A stretch of DNA of 64,000 bases from Streptomyces roseofulvus (GTDB lineage: Bacteria > Actinomycetota > Actinomycetes > Streptomycetales > Streptomycetaceae), in contig NZ_BAAAWE010000001.1 of assembly GCF_039534915.1 (NCBI RefSeq), positions 5,394,001 through 5,458,000 of the forward strand, in the 5' to 3' direction. The position numbers and the translations under genes were made by a program. Positions 8,967 to 17,259 of this stretch are shown one piece after another (the stretch's first letter is position 1; the number at the start of each line of letters is the position of its first letter). The notes under the pieces are model-generated. The model did no database searches. It saw only the letters and a program-made list of their open reading frames with translations, and had not been told where the DNA came from.

Positions 8967-9602
8967 ATGCCGACCGCCCGCGAGGCGCTCCTCGACGCCG
9001 CCCTGGCCGCCCTGGCCCGCCGCCCCTGGTCCGCCGTCCGGATGGCCGACCTCGCCGCCGCCGCCCGGGTCTCCCGGCAGACCCTCTACAACGAGTTCGG
9101 CAGCAAGGAGGGGCTGGCCCGGGCCCTCGTCCGGCACGAGGCCGACGCCTACCTCGACGGGGTCCGCCGGCTGCTCCCCGGGCCCGAACCGTCCGCCCGC
9201 GACCTCGCCGCCGTCGCCGAATGGACCGTCGCCCGGGCCGGCGACCGGCCGATACTGCGCTCGCTGCTCACCGGCGCCTGGACCGAGGGCCTGCCCCGGC
9301 CCCGCCCGGTCCGGCCGGGCGCCCCGCCCGCCCCCGTACCCGCGCAGCGGCGGGCCGACGCCGGACCGCCGGCGCCGGGGGAGATCCTCGCGGCGACCGC
9401 GCGCTGCGCGGGGGAGCGGTGGGCGGCCGGCTGCGAACTGGCCCTGCGGCTCGCCGTCAGCCATGTCGTCGCCCCGGCGCTGCCGACGGCGGATCAGTGC
9501 GCCGAGCCGGACAGCTGGAGGCCGATGACCCCCACGATGACGAAGGTGATCGAGACGATCTTGAGCGTGGAGACCAGGTCGCCGAGGAAGACCATGCCGT
9601 AG
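8967..9602 (+). CDS. TetR-family transcriptional regulator
   Basis: 211 residues. An N-terminal TetR helix-turn-helix (VRMADLAAAARVSRQTLYNEF) is followed by an Ala/Arg/Pro-rich ligand domain. ATG 8967 has GGAGG seven bases upstream. The C-terminal part from about base 9494 is read across the end of the convergent SMR gene for 109 bases, so the last 36 or so residues are antisense to that gene and probably not part of the fold; an ancestral stop seems to have been lost. The target is unknown; the neighbouring exporter is a candidate. Confidence 0.75.
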   Translation: MPTAREALLDAALAALARRPWSAVRMADLAAAARVSRQTLYNEFGSKEGLARALVRHEADAYLDGVRRLLPGPEPSARDLAAVAEWTVARAGDRPILRSLLTGAWTEGLPRPRPVRPGAPPAPVPAQRRADAGPPAPGEILAATARCAGERWAAGCELALRLAVSHVVAPALPTADQCAEPDSWRPMTPTMTKVIETILSVETRSPRKTMP

Positions 9603-9817
9603 ATGGCGGTGCCGGCCGCCCCGATCCCCGTCCACACCGCGTACGCCGGGCCCACGTCGAGCTTCTTCAGGGCGAGCGTCAGCAGCCCGAAGCTGCCGAG
9701 GGCGAAACAGGCGAAGGCGATCGTCGGCCACAGCCGGGTGAACCCGTGCGAGAGCTTCAGGCAGACCGCGAAACCCGTCTCCAGGAGCCCCGCGACCACC
9801 ACCAGCAGCCACGCCAT
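9494..9817 (-). CDS. small multidrug resistance (SMR) transporter, SugE/Gdx-like
   Basis: 107 residues with four transmembrane helices. A conserved Glu in helix 1 (GLLETGFAVCLKLS) matches SugE/Gdx proteins, which export guanidinium as proton antiporters, rather than polyaromatic-drug EmrE types. The distinction is by sequence impression. The gene lies about 100 bases downstream of rsgA and overlaps the convergent TetR gene by 109 bases. A guanidine-III riboswitch-like sequence lies in the leader (see separate entry), which would fit the substrate. Confidence 0.85.
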   Translation of the reverse strand: MAWLLVVVAGLLETGFAVCLKLSHGFTRLWPTIAFACFALGSFGLLTLALKKLDVGPAYAVWTGIGAAGTAIYGMVFLGDLVSTLKIVSITFVIVGVIGLQLSGSAH

Positions 9818-9849
9818 CGTTCCCGCCTCCCACCCGGTCGGATTGCCCG

Positions 9850-9920
9850 CACCTGTGCGGTTATGTCCTTACCGGTCTGGAGGCGGCCGTAAACCCGGCG
9901 GAAGACGGGCCCGTCCGGGG
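9850..9920 (-). promoter_or_regulatory. possible guanidine-III (ykkC-III)-like leader of the SMR gene
   Basis: On the minus strand the leader has CCGGACGG (revcomp of about 9911-9918), then CCGGTAAGGACATAAC (revcomp of 9860-9875). The ykkC-III class has CCGG-ACGR and later CCGGUCAGGACAAGAC. The second block matches strongly, but the spacing between the blocks is longer than in the described class, and I could only draw a weak pseudoknot. ykkC-III is known from actinobacterial SMR genes. Tentative. Confidence 0.35.
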
Positions 9921-10931
9921 TCAGTCGCCCTCGCGCCGCTCGCGGGTGGAGAGCAGCCGCCGCAGCGAGTACAGCCGCGCCGGATCGGCGTGCCCCTCCG
10001 CCACCCAGGCGTCCAGGGCGCAGTCCGGCTCGTCGTGGCTGCACGCGCGCGGGCACTCCTCCGTGCCCGGCTCCAGGTCGGGGAAGGCGTGGATGACCCG
10101 GGACGGATCGACGTGGTGCAGACCGAAGGAGCGCACGCCCGGCGTGTCGATGACCCAGCCGTCCACCACGTCCAGCGGCAGCGCGAGCGCCGAGGTGGTG
10201 GTGTGCCGGCCACGCCCCGTCACCGCGTTCACATGCCCGGTGATCCGCCGCTTCTCCTCCGGCACCAGCGCGTTGACCAGCGTCGTCTTGCCGACGCCGG
10301 AGTGGCCCACGAAGGCCGTCACCCGGCCGTCCAGGTGCTCCCGCACCCGGTCCGCCGCCCCGCCGTCGTACAGCTCCTCGCGGTTCACCACCACGTGCGG
10401 GATGTCCAGGTCGCCGTAGAGCTCCAGGAGCTTCTCGGGCGGGGCCAGGTCCGACTTGGTCAGCACCAGGAACGGCTCCAGACCGCCGTCGTACGCGGCG
10501 ACCAGGCAGCGGTCGATCAGCCGGGGGCGCGGCTCCGGGTCGGCCAGCGCCGTGACGATGGCGAGCTGGTCGGCGTTGGCGACGACCACCCGCTCGTACG
10601 GGTCGTCGTCGTCGGCCGTGCGGCGCAGCACCGAGCTCCGCTCGCCGATCCGCACGATCCGGGCCAGCGTGTCCTTCTCGCCCGAGAGGTCGCCCACCAG
10701 GGAGACCCGGTCGCCCACCACGGCCGCCTTGCGGCCCAGTTCGCGGGCCTTCATCGCCATCACGGTCCGGCCCTCGACCAGACAGGTCAGCCGGCCGCGG
10801 TCCACGGTGAGGACCATGCCCTCGACGGCGTCCTCGTGCTTGGGCCGGATGCTGGTCCGCGGCCGGGTGCCCTTGCGGTTGGGCCGGTGGCGGATGTCGT
10901 CCTCGTCGGTGTGCTTGCCGTAGCGCCGCAT
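9921..10931 (-). CDS. rsgA: ribosome small-subunit biogenesis GTPase RsgA
   Basis: 336 residues with the circularly permuted GTPase order typical of RsgA/YjeQ: G4 (LTKSD) comes before the P-loop (GHSGVGKTTL) and G3 (DTPG). An OB-fold lies N-terminal, and a C-terminal zinc knuckle reads CPRACSHDEPDC. RsgA releases late assembly factors from the 30S subunit in a GTP-dependent manner. The gene starts three bases after the aroA stop, so the two form an operon. Confidence 0.95.
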   Translation of the reverse strand: MRRYGKHTDEDDIRHRPNRKGTRPRTSIRPKHEDAVEGMVLTVDRGRLTCLVEGRTVMAMKARELGRKAAVVGDRVSLVGDLSGEKDTLARIVRIGERSSVLRRTADDDDPYERVVVANADQLAIVTALADPEPRPRLIDRCLVAAYDGGLEPFLVLTKSDLAPPEKLLELYGDLDIPHVVVNREELYDGGAADRVREHLDGRVTAFVGHSGVGKTTLVNALVPEEKRRITGHVNAVTGRGRHTTTSALALPLDVVDGWVIDTPGVRSFGLHHVDPSRVIHAFPDLEPGTEECPRACSHDEPDCALDAWVAEGHADPARLYSLRRLLSTRERREGD

Positions 10932-10934
10932 GGT

Positions 10935-12311
10935 TCAGGCTCCGAGCATTTCGGTCCACATCCCCGGGAAGTCCGGCAAGGTCTTGGCCGTCGTGGCCAC
11001 GTCCTCGATCCGCACGCCCGGCACGGCGAGGCCGATGATGGCGCCCGCGGTCGCCATCCGGTGGTCGTGGTACGTGTGGAAGACGCCGCCGCGCAGCGGG
11101 CGCGGGCGGATGTGCAGCCCGTCCTCGGTCTCGGTGACGTCGCCGCCGAGGCCGTTGATCTCCCGGGTGAGCGCCGCCAGCCGGTCGGTCTCGTGGAGCC
11201 GCAGGTGCGCCACCCCGCGCAGGGTGGACGGGGAGTCCGCGAGGGCCGCGACGGCCGCGATGCCGGGGGTCAGCTCGCCGACCTCGCCCAGGTCCACGTC
11301 GATGCCGTGGATCCGGCCGGTGCCGGTGAAGGTGAGACCCGCGTCGGTGAGCTCGCAGGCGCCGCCCATCTCGGTGAAGATCCGGCGCAGCTCGTCACCG
11401 GGCTGGGTGGTGCGGGCCGGCCAGTCCGGGACGGTCACCCGGCCGCCGGTGACCAGCGCGGCGGCCAGGAACGGCTGCGCGTTCGACAGGTCCGGCTCGA
11501 TGACCAGGTCCCGGCCGCGCAGCGCCGACGGGGTGACCCGCCACACGTCCGGCTCGCCGCCGTGCTCCGGCTCGTCGACCTTGGCGCCCACCGCGCGCAG
11601 CATGTCCACGGTCATCCGGATGTGCGGCATCGACGGGAGCCGGCCGCCGACGTGCCGGACCTCGACGCCCTGGTTGAAGCGGGGGCCGGAGAGCAGCAGC
11701 GCGCTGACGAACTGGGAGGACGAGGAGGCGTCGATCTCCACGACGCCGCCGTCGAGGCCGCCGGCGCCGTGCACGGTCATCGGGAGGGCGCCGCGGCCCT
11801 CGTCGTCGATCCGGGCGCCGAGGGCGCGCAGCGCGTCGATCACGCCGTGCAGCGGGCGCTCGTGGGAGCGCGGGTCGCCGTCGAAGCGGACCGGGCCGTC
11901 GGCGAGCGCGGCGACCGGCGGCAGGAAGCGCATGACGGTGCCCGCGTTGCCGACGTCGACGGTGGCGGCGCCGCGCAGCGGGGCGGGGATGATCCGCCAC
12001 GCCTCGCCGGTGACGCCGGGGCCGCCCGCGGCGGAGGAGCTGGACGACACCGTCTCCTCGATCTTCACGCCCAGGGTGCGCAGGCCCTCCGCCATCAGGA
12101 GGGTGTCGCGGGAGCGGAGCGGGCGGCGCACCCAGCCCGGCTCGGCGGCGAGCGCGGCGAGCACCAGGGCGCGGTTGGTGACCGACTTCGAACCCGGCAC
12201 GGTCACGGTCGCGTCGACGGGGCCGCTCGCGTACGGGGCGGGCCAGAGGTCCGGGCCGGCGGGGGCGGCGGGCTGCGACGGATCGGGGTGCGCGGGGGAT
12301 GCTGCGGTCAT
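10935..12311 (-). CDS. aroA: 3-phosphoshikimate 1-carboxyvinyltransferase (EPSP synthase)
   Basis: 458 residues. Both family signatures are visible: PGSKSVTNRALVLAALA (residues 39-55) and the later LHETDRLAAL block, plus NAGTVMRFL. The enzyme condenses shikimate-3-phosphate with phosphoenolpyruvate in the shikimate pathway. It has a short N-terminal Pro-rich extension and a Ser-rich insert near residues 89-93. ATG 12311 is the start. The gene is first in an operon with rsgA. Confidence 0.96.
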   Translation of the reverse strand: MTAASPAHPDPSQPAAPAGPDLWPAPYASGPVDATVTVPGSKSVTNRALVLAALAAEPGWVRRPLRSRDTLLMAEGLRTLGVKIEETVSSSSSAAGGPGVTGEAWRIIPAPLRGAATVDVGNAGTVMRFLPPVAALADGPVRFDGDPRSHERPLHGVIDALRALGARIDDEGRGALPMTVHGAGGLDGGVVEIDASSSSQFVSALLLSGPRFNQGVEVRHVGGRLPSMPHIRMTVDMLRAVGAKVDEPEHGGEPDVWRVTPSALRGRDLVIEPDLSNAQPFLAAALVTGGRVTVPDWPARTTQPGDELRRIFTEMGGACELTDAGLTFTGTGRIHGIDVDLGEVGELTPGIAAVAALADSPSTLRGVAHLRLHETDRLAALTREINGLGGDVTETEDGLHIRPRPLRGGVFHTYHDHRMATAGAIIGLAVPGVRIEDVATTAKTLPDFPGMWTEMLGA

Positions 12312-12331
12312 GCCCTCACTGTACGGGGGTG

Positions 12332-13015
12332 TCAGCGGCCCAGAAGCCAGGTGGCGCCGCCGATCAGGCAGCTGAGGGACACCGTGTGGAAGAAGGCCAG
12401 CCACACCCCGGCGGGCACATGGGTGAGCCGGGAGAGCTGGTCGGCGTCCGAGTCCGGCGCCCCGCCGTGCCGCCGCTTCCGCTGCAGCTCGAAGGGCGGC
12501 CGCACTCCGCCGAGGAGCAGGAACCACACCACCGCGTACGCGAAGAGCGCCTGCACCTCCGGGGCCGCCAGCCAGGACACCAGGACGAAGAGCGCGCCGG
12601 TGAGGACGACGGAGAGGATCCCGTACGCGTTGCGGACCATGACCAGCACGGCCAGCAGCAGCGCGGTCGCCGCCCACAGCAGCACCGCGACCAGGCCGGC
12701 GCCGAGCAGCGCCGCTCCGCCGAGGCCGAGCAGCGGGGCCGCCGTGTAGCCGGCGGCCAGGGTGAGGACGACGCCGAGACCGGTCGGGCGGCCCCGGGTG
12801 ACGGTAAGACCGCTGGTGTCGGAGTGCAGCCGGATCGCCATCAGCCGCCGGCGGCAGGCGAGCGCGACCAGGGCGTGGCCGCCCTCGTGGGCGATGGTGA
12901 TCGCGTTCCGCGCGACCAGCCAGATCCGCCGGGGCACGGTGGCGGCGAGCGCGGCGAGGCCGGTGGCGATCACCAGCCATTCCGCCGGGGCGGCCTGCGG
13001 GCTGAAGAGGTCCAT
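12332..13015 (-). CDS. M50-type membrane metalloprotease-like protein
   Basis: 227 residues with about six transmembrane segments. The zinc motif HEGGH (HExxH) sits in the first third (IAHEGGHALVAL), as in the M50B-like family of putative site-2-type proteases. No PDZ domain is present. The substrate is unknown. The start at 13015 is preceded by a clear GGA-rich site and is divergent from the SRAP gene by about 50 bases. It ends 21 bases before aroA in the same direction, so it could be co-transcribed with aroA-rsgA. Confidence 0.8.
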   Translation of the reverse strand: MDLFSPQAAPAEWLVIATGLAALAATVPRRIWLVARNAITIAHEGGHALVALACRRRLMAIRLHSDTSGLTVTRGRPTGLGVVLTLAAGYTAAPLLGLGGAALLGAGLVAVLLWAATALLLAVLVMVRNAYGILSVVLTGALFVLVSWLAAPEVQALFAYAVVWFLLLGGVRPPFELQRKRRHGGAPDSDADQLSRLTHVPAGVWLAFFHTVSLSCLIGGATWLLGR

Positions 13016-13064
13016 CCTCCGGTCCGCTCCTCTCTGGCTCGGGGATCGTGGCAGTGTGGCACGT

Positions 13065-13880
13065 ATGTGCGGACGTTATGCGGCGAGCCGGCGGCCCGAG
13101 GACCTCGTGGGCCTCTTCGGGATCGAGAAGTGGGAGCCGGAGGAGACCCTGGAGCAGGACTGGAACGTGGCCCCCACCAAGGAGGTCTACGCGGTCCTCG
13201 AACGCCCTCTGAAGGACGCGGAATCGCGCCGGCCGGTTCGCCAGCTGCGCGCCCTGAAGTGGGGCCTGGTCCCGTCCTGGTCGAAGTCGCCGGAGGGCGC
13301 CGCCCGGATGATCAACGCCCGGGCCGAGACCGTGCACGAGAAGCCGTCCTTCAAGCGCGCCTTCCAGGCCCGCCGCTGCATCCTGCCCGCCGACGGCTAT
13401 TACGAGTGGGTGACCGGCGCCGCCGAACGCGACCTGGAGGTCGAGGGGAAGAAGAAGCGGCCCCGGAAGCAGCCGTACTTCGTGACCCCGGCCGACGGCT
13501 CGGTCTTCGCCATGGCCGGCCTCTACGAGTTCTGGCGCGACCCCGCGCTCCCGCCCGAGCACCCGGACGCCTGGTGGGCCACCTGCTCGGTGATCACCAC
13601 CGAGGCCGAGACCGGCCCGCTGGGCGTGGCGCCCGCCGAGGGCCCCGGCTCGCTCGCCGAGATCCATCCCCGGATGCCGCTGATGCTCACCGAGGACCGC
13701 TGGGACGCCTGGCTCGACCCGGCCACCACGGAACCCGACGAGCTGCGCGCCCTGCTCGCCCCGCCGCCCGGCGGCCTGATGCGGGCCTATCCGGTCTCCA
13801 CCGCCGTCAGCAACGTCCGCAACAACGGCCCCGAACTCCTCACCGAGCTGGCGGGACCCGAGGTCGGCACGCTCTTCTGA
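13065..13880 (+). CDS. SOS response-associated peptidase (SRAP, YedK/HMCES-like)
   Basis: 271 residues. The start is fixed by the catalytic Cys at position 2 (MCGRYA), which must be exposed after Met removal. The other active-site elements are NARAET, the Glu of GYYEW and the His of EIHPRMP. SRAP proteins form a thiazolidine crosslink with abasic sites in single-stranded DNA and protect them. A Lys/Arg-rich insert (GKKKRPRK) follows the YYEW motif. The gene stands alone. Confidence 0.95.
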   Translation: MCGRYAASRRPEDLVGLFGIEKWEPEETLEQDWNVAPTKEVYAVLERPLKDAESRRPVRQLRALKWGLVPSWSKSPEGAARMINARAETVHEKPSFKRAFQARRCILPADGYYEWVTGAAERDLEVEGKKKRPRKQPYFVTPADGSVFAMAGLYEFWRDPALPPEHPDAWWATCSVITTEAETGPLGVAPAEGPGSLAEIHPRMPLMLTEDRWDAWLDPATTEPDELRALLAPPPGGLMRAYPVSTAVSNVRNNGPELLTELAGPEVGTLF

Positions 13881-13910
13881 TCGCCGCCGGACGCGGGCCG
13901 GGACGGCAGG

Positions 13911-14555
13911 ATGGGCCATGTGACGAAGATCGAGACCGTGCCCACCGACGCCGGTGAGGCCCGCATCACCTGGCACACCGCCCCCCGGGCCCGCCGCGTC
14001 CTCGCCCTCGGCCACGGCGCCGGCGGCGGCATCGAGGCCCGCGACCTGGCCGCCCTCGCCGCCGCGCTGCCCGACCGGGGCGTCACCGTCGCCCTGGTCG
14101 AGCAGCCCTGGCGGGTCGCCGGGAAGAAGGTCGCGCCCGCGCCGAAGACCCTGGACACCGGCTGGCGCGGCCTCTGGCCGGCCCTCGCGGCGCCCGGCCT
14201 CCCGGTCGTCGCGGGCGGCCGCAGCGCCGGCGCCCGGGTGGCCTGCCGGACCGGCGCGGAGCTCGGTGCCGCCGCCGTCCTCGCCCTGAGCTTCCCGCTC
14301 CACCCGCCGGGGAAGCCGGAGAGCTCCCGCGCCGCGGAGCTCCTCGGCACCGGCCTGCCCACCCTCGTCGTCCAGGGCGGCAACGACCCCTTCGGGCGGC
14401 CGGAGGAGTTTCCCGCCGGAGGCGCCTACGAACTCGTCGAGATCCCGTACGGCGACCACGGCTTCGCCGTCGCCAAGCGCGCCCCGGTCGGGCAGGACGA
14501 GGCCGTCGGACGGATCGTCGCGAGCGTCGCGGAGTGGCTCGCCGCGCTGCGCTGA
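13911..14555 (+). CDS. alpha/beta-hydrolase (dienelactone hydrolase/KANL3-like)
   Basis: 214 residues with an alpha/beta hydrolase core: an oxyanion-type LGHGAGGG early, the nucleophile elbow GGRSAGARVA (Ser in the middle), an Asp in QGGNDPFG, and the His in GDHGF. The substrate is unknown. ATG 13911 is used. GTG 13920 is possible, with a -10-like CAGGAT seven bases before it suggesting a leaderless transcript. The gene ends just upstream of the SigR promoter and is not obviously linked to it. Confidence 0.8.
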   Translation: MGHVTKIETVPTDAGEARITWHTAPRARRVLALGHGAGGGIEARDLAALAAALPDRGVTVALVEQPWRVAGKKVAPAPKTLDTGWRGLWPALAAPGLPVVAGGRSAGARVACRTGAELGAAAVLALSFPLHPPGKPESSRAAELLGTGLPTLVVQGGNDPFGRPEEFPAGGAYELVEIPYGDHGFAVAKRAPVGQDEAVGRIVASVAEWLAALR

Positions 14556-14571
14556 AACCCGCCCGGCGCCC

Positions 14572-14600
14572 GGGAATGCGGGGGCCCCGGGGGCTGTTGT
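14572..14600 (+). promoter_or_regulatory. SigR-dependent autoregulatory promoter (sigRp2-like)
   Basis: GGGAAT at 14572-14577, then 18 bases, then GTTGT at 14596-14600. This matches the SigR consensus GGGAAT-N18-GTT. It lies about 40 bases before the upstream start of sigR. Confidence 0.85.
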
Positions 14601-14641
14601 GGAGAGCGTCGGTGTGAGAAGCGAGAGAGGGAGTCCGTCGC

Positions 14642-15463
14642 ATGGGTTCGACCATCTGCCCGGAGCGGGCCAGGTCCGCGGAGCTCGACTGGACCGTGCT
14701 GCCCGCGCCCAAGGCCGCCCCGATTCGGGCGGCGGGCGGAGCGGTTCCTCGTCTATCCTCCGAGACGAGCGGGTCCGGCACCGGCCCCGTCACCGCGCTG
14801 GAGGAGGTGGGTCCGGTCACTGGGACCGACACAGGGACCGACGACGGCCCCGAGGAGACGACCGAGGAGCGCAACGCGCGCTTCGAGCGGGACGCCCTCG
14901 GCTACCTCGACCAGATGTACTCGGCCGCGCTGCGCATGACGCGCAACCCCGCGGACGCCGAGGACCTGGTGCAGGAGACCTACGCGAAGGCGTACGGCTC
15001 CTTCCACCAGTTCCGCGAGGGCACCAACCTCAAGGCGTGGCTGTACCGCATCCTCACCAACACCTTCATCAACTCGTACCGCAAGAAGCAGCGCGAGCCC
15101 CAGCGCAGCGCCGCCGAGGAGATCGAGGACTGGCAGCTCGCCCGCGCCGAGTCGCACATGTCGACCGGTCTGCGCTCCGCCGAGTCGCAGGCGCTCGACC
15201 ACCTCCCCGACTCGGACGTGAAGGAAGCGCTCCAGGCGATCCCCGAGGAGTTCCGCATCGCGGTCTACCTCGCCGACGTCGAGGGCTTTGCCTACAAGGA
15301 GATCGCCGACATCATGGGGACCCCCATCGGTACGGTGATGTCCCGCCTGCACCGGGGCCGCCGCCAGCTCCGCGGCATGCTCGAGGACTACGCCCGCGAG
15401 CGTGGCCTCGTCCCCGCCGGCGCCGGAGAGTCGTCCAAGGATCTGAAAGGCGCGGACTCATGA
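14642..15463 (+). CDS. sigR: thiol-oxidative-stress ECF sigma factor SigR (two isoforms)
   Basis: An ECF sigma factor with region 2 (DAEDLVQETYAKAY...) and region 4 (YKEIADIMGTPIGTVMSRLHRGR). The frame allows two products. GTG at 14807 gives the 218-residue form; ATG at 14642, preceded by a GAGAGGGAG site, adds exactly 55 residues. In S. coelicolor a 55-residue-longer unstable isoform, SigR', is made from the SigR-induced transcript and gives rapid shut-off; the same layout is seen here. SigR directs thioredoxin and mycothiol genes upon disulfide stress. The stop overlaps the rsrA start (ATGA). Confidence 0.96.
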   Translation: MGSTICPERARSAELDWTVLPAPKAAPIRAAGGAVPRLSSETSGSGTGPVTALEEVGPVTGTDTGTDDGPEETTEERNARFERDALGYLDQMYSAALRMTRNPADAEDLVQETYAKAYGSFHQFREGTNLKAWLYRILTNTFINSYRKKQREPQRSAAEEIEDWQLARAESHMSTGLRSAESQALDHLPDSDVKEALQAIPEEFRIAVYLADVEGFAYKEIADIMGTPIGTVMSRLHRGRRQLRGMLEDYARERGLVPAGAGESSKDLKGADS

Positions 15464-15786
15464 GCTGCGGAGAGCCGCACGAGACGGATTGCTCGGAAGT
15501 CCTGGATCATCTCTACGAGTTCCTCGACCGAGAGATGCCCGACGGTGAATGCACCAAGTTCGAGGTGCACTTCGAGGAGTGCTCCCCGTGCCTGGAGAAG
15601 TACGGCCTCGAACAGGCGGTCAAGAAGCTCGTCAAGCGCTGCTGCGGCAGCGACGACGTCCCCACCGACCTGCGGGCCAAGGTCATGGGCCGGATCGACC
15701 TGATCCGCGCCGGGCACCTGGTGCCCGAGCAGGACGCCGTCGCCCCGGAGAGCCCGGCCCCGCAGACCCCGGCCGCCCAGGAGTGA
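15460..15786 (+). CDS. rsrA: zinc-binding redox anti-sigma factor RsrA
   Basis: 108 residues. Cys residues fall at 3, 11, 31, 41, 44, 61 and 62, with His at 37. C11, H37, C41 and C44 are the known zinc and redox switch ligands of RsrA: in the reduced state it binds SigR, and disulfide formation expels zinc and releases SigR. An Ala/Pro/Glu-rich tail follows. Translation is coupled to sigR through a 4-base overlap. Confidence 0.97.
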   Translation: MSCGEPHETDCSEVLDHLYEFLDREMPDGECTKFEVHFEECSPCLEKYGLEQAVKKLVKRCCGSDDVPTDLRAKVMGRIDLIRAGHLVPEQDAVAPESPAPQTPAAQE

Positions 15787-15850
15787 CCGCACGGGTGTGC
15801 GGGCCCTCGCCCGCGCACTCGTCAGCTTGTATCACCCGATGGTAGGAATC

Positions 15851-15880
15851 GACGGCGGCCCGCCTTCCGCGGCCGCCGTC
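15851..15880 (+). terminator. stem-loop after sigR-rsrA
   Basis: A 10-bp G/C stem (GACGGCGGCC and complement) with a 10-base loop, 65 bases after rsrA. It overlaps the upstream region of the HD-domain gene. Confidence 0.6.
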
Positions 15881-15897
15881 CTCGCTAGCGTGACCGC

Positions 15898-17259
15898 GTG
15901 ACGGTCGTGAAGCCCCTCCCGCGAACGGCCCGCGCGTCCATCGTCTGCGCCGCCCTCGGCGCCGCGGCGTGCGCCCTGCCCGCCCTCCACCCCCCGTCGC
16001 CCACCCCTTGGGCGACGGCCGGGCTCCTCGCCGCCCTGTACGCGCTCTGCGAGCTGCCCGCCCGCTGCCGCGTCCTCGGCCGCACCGTCGGCGGCTCCTT
16101 CTTCCCGGTCCTCCTCGCCGCCGCCCTGCTGCTGCCCCCGGCCGCCGCCGCGCTCACCGCCCTCCCCGGCGGCCTCCTCGCCCGCGTCGAGGAACCCCCC
16201 GCCGGCTGGCGCCGCGCCTGGCGCGCCGCCTCCACCGCCCTCGCCGCCTGGGCCGCCGCCCACGCCGCGGGCGCCCTCGGCACCGGCACCGCCCTCGGCA
16301 CCGCCGGCGGCAGCCCCGACATGCCCCGCGCGTTACTCGGCGCCCTCGCGGCCGCCCTCGTCTTCTGCCTCGTCCTCACCGCCCTCGACTCCGGCATCCG
16401 CGCCGCCGCCGACCGCCTCCCGCTCCGCGCCGCCATGCGCCACGGCCTCCTCGGCCGGGCCCTCGCCCCCCACCTCGTGCACGGCCTCGCCGGCCTCATG
16501 ATGGGCGTCCTCTGGCGCAGCCCCCACGGCCCCGCCGCCGCCCTCCTCGTCCTGCTCCCGATGTACCTCTCCTGCTGGGTCTTCGCCCAGTACCACCGCG
16601 AGCGCGCCGCCCACCAGGCCACCATCCGCGCCCTCGTCCAGGCCGTCGACATCAAGGACAGCTACACCCGCGGCCACAGCGAACGCGTCGGCCACGCCTC
16701 CGTCCTGATCGCCCGTGAGCTGGGCATGGACGGCGACCGGCTCGACACCGTCCGCTTCGCCGGCATCCTCCACGACGTCGGCAAGCTCGGCGTCCCCACC
16801 CGCGTCCTCCGCAAGGACGGCCCGCTCACCCCCGAGGAGCGCCGGATCATCGAACTCCACCCCGAGTACGGCCACGAGATGATCCGCGGCATCGGCTTCC
16901 TCGACGAGGCCCGCGACGCCGTCCTCCACCACCACGAACGGATCGACGGCAGCGGCTACCCCTACGGGCTGCGCGGCGAGCAGATCCCCGAATGCGCCCG
17001 GGTCGTCGCCGTCGCCGACGCCTTCGACGCGATGACCTCCACCCGCACCTACAGCCGCGCCCGCCCCGTCGCCACCGCCCTCGCCGAACTGCGGCGGTGC
17101 GCCGGCAGCCAGTTCGACCCCCGGATGGTCGACGCCCTCGTCCGCGCCCTCGACCGCGAGGGCTGGCAGACCGCCGTCACCGCCGACGACCCCGGCGCAC
17201 AGGTGCCCGCCCCCCGCGCCCCCGGCCCGCTCACCGCCAAGACCCAGGAGCCCGCATGA
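15898..17259 (+). CDS. membrane HD-GYP-type phosphodiesterase
   Basis: 453 residues. The N-terminal ~220 residues form several hydrophobic segments. The C-terminal domain has the HD-GYP pattern: HSERVGH, the metal-binding HDVGKLG, HPEYGHEM, and HHHERIDGSGYPYGL. Active HD-GYP enzymes hydrolyse cyclic dinucleotides such as c-di-GMP. All visible metal ligands are present, so activity is plausible. GTG 15898 has a -10-like TAGCGT six bases upstream and no ribosome site, suggesting a leaderless mRNA. The stop overlaps the next HD gene by 4 bases. Confidence 0.85.
   Translation: MTVVKPLPRTARASIVCAALGAAACALPALHPPSPTPWATAGLLAALYALCELPARCRVLGRTVGGSFFPVLLAAALLLPPAAAALTALPGGLLARVEEPPAGWRRAWRAASTALAAWAAAHAAGALGTGTALGTAGGSPDMPRALLGALAAALVFCLVLTALDSGIRAAADRLPLRAAMRHGLLGRALAPHLVHGLAGLMMGVLWRSPHGPAAALLVLLPMYLSCWVFAQYHRERAAHQATIRALVQAVDIKDSYTRGHSERVGHASVLIARELGMDGDRLDTVRFAGILHDVGKLGVPTRVLRKDGPLTPEERRIIELHPEYGHEMIRGIGFLDEARDAVLHHHERIDGSGYPYGLRGEQIPECARVVAVADAFDAMTSTRTYSRARPVATALAELRRCAGSQFDPRMVDALVRALDREGWQTAVTADDPGAQVPAPRAPGPLTAKTQEPA

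Noticed and set aside
10935..14459. A minus-strand frame open for more than 3.5 kb across aroA, the M50 gene, SRAP and hydrolase genes
   Set aside because: Only the aroA part is family-like; the rest is Arg/Gly/Pro-rich antisense sequence, a normal by-product of high G+C.
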